This document shows positions 54,201-64,000 of a stretch of DNA of 64,000 bases, piece by piece. Made by a program: the position numbers and the translations under genes. Origin of the DNA: Meloidogyne chitwoodi (taxonomy: Eukaryota; Nematoda; Chromadorea; Rhabditida; Meloidogynidae); the NCBI GenBank assembly GCA_015183035.1, contig JACZZP010000012.1, positions 2,170,001 to 2,234,000 on the forward strand. The letters run 5' to 3'. Every line of letters starts with the position of its first letter. Position 1 is the first letter of the stretch. The notes under the pieces were generated by a model. That model was not told the origin of the DNA. It was given only the letters and a program-made list of their open reading frames with translations, and did no database searches.

Positions 54201-55439
54201 AAAAACAAAATTTAGATAAAATGGAATATGGAGAAAATCGTCCGCCAGTTGCTGTGCTCCCTTTAGGCACTGGTAATGATTTGGCCAGATGTTTAAAATG
54301 GGGAGGAGGATATGAAAATGAACCTTTACAGAAGATTTTGCATTTAATTGAAAAGGCAAATCAGGTTTTTTATTCAAATTAATTGAAACGAAAAATTTGA
54401 AAAAGGTTTTAATGGATCGATGGCAAATTACAATTGAACAGACTAGGCGTTTCGATAAAGGCGATCCACAACCTTATCATATAATTAATGTAAGCATTAC
54501 TAACATGTAATCTTTTTAAAATTTATTCTTTTTTTAAAGAATTATTTTTCAATTGGTGTTGATGCTTCAATTGCACATCGATTTCATGTAATGCGTGAAA
54601 AATATCCAGAAAAATTCAACTCTAGAATGAGAAATAAATTGTGGTATTTTGAATTGGGAACAAGCGAAACACTCAGTAGCAGTTGCAAAAACCTTCATGA
54701 ACAAATTGATATTTTGGTTTAATTTTTTTTAAATTTAATTTTCTAATTGAATTTTAACGCCAAAATAATTGTCAAAAATATATTTTTAAAATAATTTAGT
54801 GTGATGGTGAAACAATTGATTTGGGCGTTGGACCCAATTTGGAAGGAATTGCCTTATTAAACATCGCCAGCATGTTAAAAAAGATTTTTAAAATTTATTA
54901 AAATTTTTAATTTTAGTTATGGAGGAAGTAACTTATGGGGAAACAGCAGAAAAAGTTCAACTTCTTGGCACATCCCTTATCTCTTCCCACAAATTGCGAA
55001 TAGTCAATTACAGCACAGAGTACAGGACATTGGGGACAAATTGATTGAGGTTTAATTTATCATGACAAAGTAGTTCAAACTTTTCTTTAGGTTGTTGGTC
55101 TCGAATCTGCTATTCAAATGGGACAAATCAAAGCAGGTGTAAGACAGGCACGACGACTTGCTCAATGTTCAACAGTGGTAATACAAACTCATAAAACGTT
55201 GCCGATGCAAATTGACGGAGAACCGTGGACTCAACCACCAGCAATTATTCAAGTCATTCATAAAAATCAGACACCAATGCTTATAGGTTTATTTTAATTT
55301 GGAATTAAACAATTAGGGCTGCAGCCAAGGGTGCCTGTTATGCGAGCAATTCTTAGAAATTCTCCAAATTGAATATTTAGGTAATCGAAAAAGAAGCACG
55401 TGGAATTTGCTAAGAAGACAGCAAACAGAAGATGTTTAG
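51266..55439 (+). CDS. dgk-3: Type I diacylglycerol kinase (EF-hand, C1, catalytic)
   Basis: Converts diacylglycerol to phosphatidic acid at membranes, ending DAG signalling; type I forms respond to Ca2+. ATG 51266 opens the N-terminal recoverin-like region ([14 protein letters not shown]). Two EF-hands: [18 protein letters not shown] and [18 protein letters not shown]. Two C1 fingers: [17 protein letters not shown]..., and [20 protein letters not shown]. Catalytic core: [32 protein letters not shown] (glycine-rich ATP site), [19 protein letters not shown]; accessory domain: [41 protein letters not shown]. It ends [10 protein letters not shown] then [10 protein letters not shown]..., parallel to the vertebrate ending, TAG 55437-55439, using the acceptor at 55380. 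Symbol follows the C. elegans type I gene and is less certain than the class. Confidence 0.87.
52343..52420 (+). repeat. tRNA-like element in DGK intron
   Basis: AATGGCTAAACGGATTATGC (A-box region) and GGTTCGAGGAA (B-box, 52400-52410). Looks derived from a class II tRNA. Same strand as the host gene. Confidence 0.5.
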
Positions 55440-55570
55440 GTTTAAATATTTTATTTATGTATTATTGTTGCTAATTTTATCTTTATATAATAATTAAAAT
55501 AAACAAAGATAACAACGATCCTCCAATAACGATGGTTTCTAACCATTTTAATATACCTCGTAGATGAACA

Positions 55571-56103
55571 CTATGATTTTGGTTCCTCTTCTTCTTTTTT
55601 ATTTGATTCTTCCTTCTGTTTCATTGCTTCTTCCTTTAAATAAAAAATTGATTAATTGATATTAACGGATTAGGTTATAGTCAACTTTGATTAAAACTTG
55701 TATAATTAAATTGCTTTAAGTTGCTTATAATGAGTTTAATAATTTAAATAAATAACCTTGTGCCTATTCAAAAGCTTTTTTAATGTATCCGATGGAAGGC
55801 TTTCCTTGTGATACTCCTAAAAGTATGTTTTAAAATAATTATAAAAAGTGTATTTAAATTAACCTCAATAACTTTAGCCAACTTTTTGTTAATAGCTGGA
55901 TCAAATCCTTCCTGGACAGCTTTTTTAATCTTTTTCGAAAAATCATTAATCTTTTTTGCTTTTTCTTGATCTTTTGCCATCTTTGTTTTCGCAATATTTT
56001 GCCAATGAGAATGTCCTTTCAGTCTTGAACTGCATAAACAAACATTGTTGTTGCTCAGAAATAAAGGAATTCTTTGTGAATACAAAAATAATTTGTTGCT
56101 CAT
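55571..56103 (-). CDS. Shortened TACO1/YebC-family protein
   Basis: TACO1/YebC proteins act in mitochondrial (and bacterial) translation; animal TACO1 supports COX1 synthesis. Three exons in phase 0 give 120 residues. MSNKLFLYSQRIPLFLSN looks like a mitochondrial leader; then RLKGHSHWQNIAKTKMAKDQ and FSKKIKKAVQEGFDPAINKK match YebC domain 1 (AGHSKWANIKHRKA, DPEANPRLRAAI), and LPSDTLKKLL matches the MPKDTIERAI helix. After that it runs into a Lys/Glu-rich tail ending EEPKS, TAG 55571-55573. Normal family length is about 240-300, so domains 2 and 3 are missing. I found no further YebC exons on this strand down to 55440. Head-to-head with XPD (319 bp) and tail-to-tail with DGK (131 bp). Confidence 0.75.
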
Positions 56104-56422
56104 TGTTTGAATAAATTAAAATATAAAAAAGAATAAATAAAATCCTAGAAACATAAAAGCGGAGAATTTGCTGCAGAGCTCGGTGTTGGTGTTTCTGAGC
56201 ATTTTTGAGAGCTACCATTTCGAAATTTTCATTAGTTACCAAATTGAATTCTTCCTTAAAAATGTCATTTTTCAATTTGTCTCTTTTTCAAGTATTTAAG
56301 CTTCTCATTTTCTTCTTGATTCTTTTTAAAGTTTTATTTGATTTTGGTATTTATTGGCTTTAAATTGTTGGCTATTTTGCACTTATCTTCTTTTCTGGTT
56401 TATTATTTGTTTTTACTTACAT

Positions 56423-59508
<3,086 letters not shown>

Positions 59509-59681
59509 GTTTTCTTTTTTTAATTAAATATTTGTTGTGAATTAGGTTATATTTTCTGTCTTTCATATTTAATATTTTTTTAATATTATTTAATTTTTGT
59601 TTAATATTTGTAATTTTCAGCATTTAATATTTTTTTAATAGCTTTTTTAAAATTTCAACACGAAACTTTGTTTTTTATATA

Positions 59682-59825
59682 AATGCACAACAATTTCATA
59701 ATGATACACTACATGCTACAACTGAAATCCATCAACAGTGGTGGGTATTAAATGAAATAAACTGGGAATGGACTGACGAGTGGTGGCACTTAATAGACGG
59801 CCACCAATGTTTGTCATATTATTAA
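59682..59825 (+). other. Trp-rich open frame in left arm
   Basis: Open frame AQQFHNDTLHATTEIHQQWW followed by VLNEINWEWTDEWWHLIDGH and a stop, about 47 residues with six Trp in a row of 20. No ATG at its start; could be an exon or relic. The mirror copy is 61249-61392 on the minus strand. Confidence 0.3.
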
Positions 59826-61036
59826 AACTTACAATTAGTTGTAATTTTTGATTTAAAACCAAAAAATCTAATTTAATTTAGATGGAGGTGCATAGCTCGT
59901 TTTAAATATGTATAATGGAAGTGTTATTGTTGGCTTTGAAAATCAGCATTCTGCCCAGAACCACCAGAATTTTTCCAGATGTATCCTACGGAAACAATAG
60001 TAACTCCACCGGAAGGGAAATGGAAGTCTTTTACTCCCTAAATTAAATTGATGAAACAATACTTTGTACTTTTTTTAAATATATTACCGCCTTCTAATTT
60101 GACGTTATTCCATCATTTGATGAAAGTATGCAAATAAAGAGGATTAATCCGAAACAATATATCTCCATTGAATGATGGAAATCGCGTTAAATTAGAACGC
60201 GGTAATATATTTAAAAAAAGTTCAAAGTTCCGTTTCATCAATTATTTAGGATGAATGGTTTTCCCTTCGGGAGGAGTTAGTGTCGATTCTTAGGATTTGT
60301 TTTCAAAAATTCTGGTTCTTGTAAGGGAAACTACGCTGCTGCAAAGGTAACAAAGCATTAGGTTTTACGCAATTAATTGCGTAAAATCTATAACATTAAT
60401 AAATGTTTTGTTTGAATATACTAAAAAATTTCTAATTCATTTAAAAAGTTCCGACAGCATTTACTCGAATAACAATTGAATCAAGTAGTCGTGTTTATTC
60501 AACAGATCCAATAACTATTCGATATTCGTAATTTTTTATTAAAGAGAATGTATTTATATTTTTAATTTGAGGCATGAACACGGCTATTTGATTCAATTGT
60601 TATTCGAGTAAATGCTGTCGGAACTTTTTAAATGAATTAGAAATTTTTTAGTATATTCAAACAAAACATTGCTATTAATGTTATAGATTTTACGCAATTA
60701 ATTGCGTAAAACCTAATGCTTTGTTACCTTTGCAGCAGCGTAGTTTCCCTTACAAGAACCAGAATTTTTGAAAACAAATCCTAAGAATCGACACTAACTC
60801 CTCCCGAAGGGAAAACCATTCATCCTAAATAATTGATGAAACGGAACTTTGAACTTTTTTTAAATATATTACCGCGTTCTAATTTAACGCGATTTCCATC
60901 ATTCAATGGAGATATATTGTTTCGGATTAATCCTCTTTATTTGCATACTTTCATCAAATGATGGAATAACGTCAAATTAGAAGGCGGTAATATATTTAAA
61001 AAAAGTACAAAGTATTGTTTCATCAATTTAATTTAG

Positions 61037-61150
61037 GGAGTAAAAGACTTCCATTTCCCTTCCGGTGGAGTTACTATTGTTTCCGTAGGATACATCTGGA
61101 AAAATTCTGGTGGTTCTGGGCAGAATGCTGATTTTCAAAGCCAACAATAA
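61037..61150 (+). other. Gly/Ser-rich exon-like frame in right arm
   Basis: After an AG acceptor (ATTTAG) the frame reads GVKDFHFPSGGVTIVSVGYI and WKNSGGSGQNADFQSQQ, then TAA. Mirror copy 59924-60037 minus. A diverged relative with two stops (FPSGGVSVDS) is at about 60250 (+), where VKLE.GNIFKKS.K precedes both. Function unknown; probably gene relics. Confidence 0.3.
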
Positions 61151-61521
61151 CACTTCCATTATACATATTTAAAACGAGCTATGCACCTCCATCTAAATTA
61201 AATTAGATTTTTTGGTTTTAAATCAAAAATTACAACTAATTGTAAGTTTTAATAATATGACAAACATTGGTGGCCGTCTATTAAGTGCCACCACTCGTCA
61301 GTCCATTCCCAGTTTATTTCATTTAATACCCACCACTGTTGATGGATTTCAGTTGTAGCATGTAGTGTATCATTATGAAATTGTTGTGCATTTATATAAA
61401 AAACAAAGTTTCGTGTTGAAATTTTAAAAAAGCTATTAAAAAAATATTAAATGCTGAAAATTACAAATATTAAACAAAAATTAAATAATATTAAAAAAAT
61501 ATTAAATATGAAAGACAGAAA

Positions 61522-62157
61522 TAAATAATTTTTATTATTATTTATTTTTTGTTAAGTTTTGTTTTTTTTGTTGATCAATATTTAAAAAAATAAATTTATT
61601 TTAAGCTTTTAAAGTTTTTGTAATACATATTTGTTATTTTCAACATTTATATTTATTTTTTTAATAGCTCTTTTTCTAAAGACCATTTCAACATTGGTGA
61701 CTCACCTTTACGTAGTAATATAAATATATTTTTATTTAAAACATGTTACAAAAAGATTAGTTGACATTCCTTTATAATATATTTATAAGAAAATGATATA
61801 TTTTTGGCAGTAAAAGAAAAGTTTATTTGTATTACTACAATTTAAATTTTAATTCTTTTTATATTTAGTAGGATTTTTTAAAATGAATTTTTAACTATAT
61901 TTTAGTCTTTGTTTATCAAAATATTATCATTTTGCGGCTATTTTTATCTCTTTTAATCATTTATTTTTAGCATTTTATTATTTTGCGAGAATTTCTTTTA
62001 TAATATTTTTTTTAATTTTTATTTGTGCTAGTATAACGTGGACAAAATGATGTACATATTTCAAAAAAATTGAGGAAAAAACGCTATTTTTTCTTTTAAG
62101 GAATATTTTCTTTAACTCAAGGTTTAATTTTTTTTTAATTTATTTTTTTTAGTTATT
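61522..62157. other. AT-rich upstream region of RhoGAP gene
   Basis: Apart from the weak palindrome-arm relic at 61640-61695 nothing is recognised. Confidence 0.35.
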
Positions 62158-64000
62158 ATGAATTTAATAAATGAACAATCATCAGAAACAAATCAGTCAT
62201 CATCATCATACAAACCTGTTCCAAAACCAAGAAAATTTTTAATGAATAATAATAATTTAACAAATAATAATTTACCTTCAACTTCAACATTTAATAATAA
62301 TTTAAAATATCAACAACAACATTTAATTTATAAAAATACATCATCACTCCCTCCATTACCACCAAGAACAACAACTACATTTCCTCCTTTACCAACAAGA
62401 ACTATTTTACAATCAAATTTAATTGAAAATAATAATTTAATGACAACAACAAATTTAGAGATTTCTAATGGTTTTAATAATAAAATTTATCCAATTTTGG
62501 ATATTTTAAATGATAATAATAATAAACAATTGACAAAAACAACAACAAATGTTATTTCAATGGATGTTGATTCGAATTGTAGTGATTTTTCTTCTGAAAG
62601 TCTTCAAAGTAATATTTTAGGTTTTTTTTAATTATTTAAATTTTGAATTGATATAAAATTATTTTTTCACAAAAAATATTTATTTATTTAAAAAAGATTA
62701 TGCAACAGGCTCAACATTAAATTCTTCATTAATTTGTAATTCTTTATATGAATCTTTTGGAAGTACCAAATCAGATGGAGAAGCTGTTTGTTTTTCTGGT
62801 TGGGTCCAAATATTGCCACAAAAAATTATTAAACATCGAAAAAGAGGATGGGCAGTTATTCGAAATGATTTATTTACAATTAGCCAGAATGAAGAGGTTT
62901 TTTTAAAAATATATTTTTTTTAATAAATATTATTATTTATAAGAGTTCTCCTTTTTTTGGACCTTTTGATATTGGAAAATGTATTTATTTGGGAAAAATT
63001 ATTGCAAATAATAATTTAGACGAAATTTGCCTTATTTTTAATAATTTGAATAAAAAACAAAATAAATCAATAAAAGACGATTCTTCATCATTTTTGACTT
63101 TGCGATTTTTACCTGAAGAAAATGGAAAATATTGGCTTCCATTATTGGCTAAAGTTTGTTTTTTCTTTAATTTTTATTGTTTGAGACCTAAATTAATTTT
63201 TTAAAGTGTTTTTCTCCTCGAAATGATCTTTTTGGCGATTCACTTTCATTATTAGATTGTTGTGGAAAATTGTTTATAAAACAAGGAATTAGTGGACTTT
63301 GGAATGATGGCTGGGCATTTATTACTGACAGAACTTTGCATTATTGGGTAATTGGACCAAATGTTTTAACCAAAGTGGATATTAGGTTTTTTTTTGAATT
63401 TTACAAATGTTTTATTATTTTTTAATTTTAAAGAAAGATTATTTTTGTTCAAAGAAAGGATATTCACATTTCTGATTGGTGTAATAAAATTGAACATTCT
63501 ACACTTGGACCAATATTAATTTCTCTTGATGGAAGGTTTTATTTTAATTTTTTGAACTTTTTTTAATTTTTAAAGTTCTCTTTATCTCCAATCTTACAAT
63601 GATTATTGTACAACAATTTGGTTTGATATTCTATCTTTTGAACTAAAAAAAGAACCAAATAGTCTAGAAGATTGTAGATTAACTTTGGATGATGTTCCCG
63701 TCATTGGTATTTTTGTTTTTTATTTTTTTAAAGTTTTTAATTTAAAAGTTGATAAATGTATTCGTTTTATATCAACTTATGGTTTATATCAACAAGGAAT
63801 ATATCGTAAAAATGGTTCTACAGCTGAACTGAAGAAAATAATTCAGTCATTTAAAGAAGGTTTTTTTTATAATTTTTTTAAATTTATTTTTTTTAAGATC
63901 CTCATTCTGTTCATTTAAAGTCTCCAACCACAGATGAGTCCGTTTTTGCAGTTGCCAGTGTTTTTAGAACATTTTTTCGGCAATTAAATAAACCTTTAAT
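62158..64000 (+). CDS. ARAP-like RhoGAP with PH-like domains (5' part)
   Basis: Probable GTPase-activating protein for Rho-family GTPases. ATG 62158 opens MNLINEQSSETNQSS; the leader has SH3-ligand prolines (YKPVPKPRKF, LPPLPPRT, FPPLPTRT). Two PH-like segments follow over short exons (CFSGWVQILPQKIIKHRKRG WAVI; KLFIKQGISGLWNDGWAFIT, LHYWVIG). The RhoGAP domain begins with LTLDDVPVI joined across an intron to VDKCIRFISTYGLYQQGIYR, KNG, then SVHLKS and VASVFRTFFRQLNKPL at the window end; the arginine finger is the R in GIYRKNG. The order PH then RhoGAP with DVPVIVDKCI fits ARAP proteins (DIPIIVDSCI...GIYRKNG). I see no ArfGAP zinc finger in this part. The gene continues past the window. Confidence 0.75.

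Larger units (their letters stand above)
59553..61521. repeat. 2-kb near-perfect palindrome
   Basis: Left arm 59553-60484 and right arm 60588-61521 are inverted copies; spot checks along the arms show near identity, with a 2-base length difference near ACATT(TA/GCTA)TTAATG. The 103-base spacer still pairs in part (CAAGTAGTCGTGTT against AACACGGCTATTTG) but is diverged. Each arm holds two older inverted copies of a roughly 0.3-kb unit. A weak copy of the outer arm (TTTTTTTAATAGCT...ATTTCAACA) recurs at 61640-61695. No transposase is visible. Confidence 0.92.

Noticed and set aside
55946..56275. Open frame overlapping the TACO1-like start (MKNDIFKEEF...)
   Set aside because: It overlaps the clear YebC exon in another frame and has no recognisable domain; a short upstream exon cannot be excluded.

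Overview
The window looks like nuclear DNA of a nematode, most likely a tylenchid plant parasite close to root-knot nematodes (Meloidogyne). The bases are very AT-rich. Genes are cut into many short exons. Most introns are a few tens of bases long, start with GTTTTTT-like donors and end in TTTTTAG or TTTAAAG. The gene set is plainly animal: ALIX, rabphilin, a Mondo-type bHLH-zipper, a T-box factor, type I diacylglycerol kinase and XPD. The genus is inferred from gene style and not proven. Layout: ALIX tail (+, 1-1562); mitochondrial ribosomal S10 (+, 1836-2656); a small block of foldback and tandem repeats (2794-3744); rabphilin (-, 3836-9694); a Ser-rich N-terminal coding block that may be a third rabphilin start (-, 11513-14431); a 6 kb GC-richer repeat island (about 15365-21080); an unrecognised helical and acidic protein (-, 21360-23172); an LRRC59-like protein (-, 25247-26149) and CCDC134 (-, 26339-27191); Mondo/ChREBP-like mml-1 (-, 27913-34211); a PP1-docking scaffold-like gene (-, 36597-41002); a SLAIN-like protein (-, 41728-43248); a CDV3-like protein (-, 43572-44862); a divergent intron-bearing H2A (+, 45279-45910); a T-box factor (+, 47336-49526); DGK type I (+, 51266-55439); a shortened TACO1/YebC protein (-, 55571-56103); XPD (+, 56423-59508); a 2 kb near-perfect palindrome (59553-61521); and the first part of an ARAP-like RhoGAP (+, 62158 to the end). 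The gene models were spliced by eye. Phases were checked at the junctions noted in each entry; outer limits are firmer than individual internal exons. Two head-to-head pairs (CDV3/H2A, 416 bp apart; TACO1/XPD, 319 bp apart) probably share divergent promoters. The window holds no operon I can prove and no trans-spliced leader gene. Most striking features: (1) eight tRNA-like elements with A-box and B-box, five in introns and three between genes, all eight in the orientation of the surrounding genes; (2) two unrelated tandem arrays (229-bp higher-order period and exact 102-bp period) that share the same hairpin core, with paired compensatory changes in the arms; (3) a palindrome with 0.93 kb arms, each arm itself holding two diverged inverted copies; (4) alternative first exons of rabphilin that all end in the same phase; (5) exon plus intron duplications in a CDV3-like gene; (6) a SAD-type kinase fragment with DFG changed to NFG ending directly against one array.
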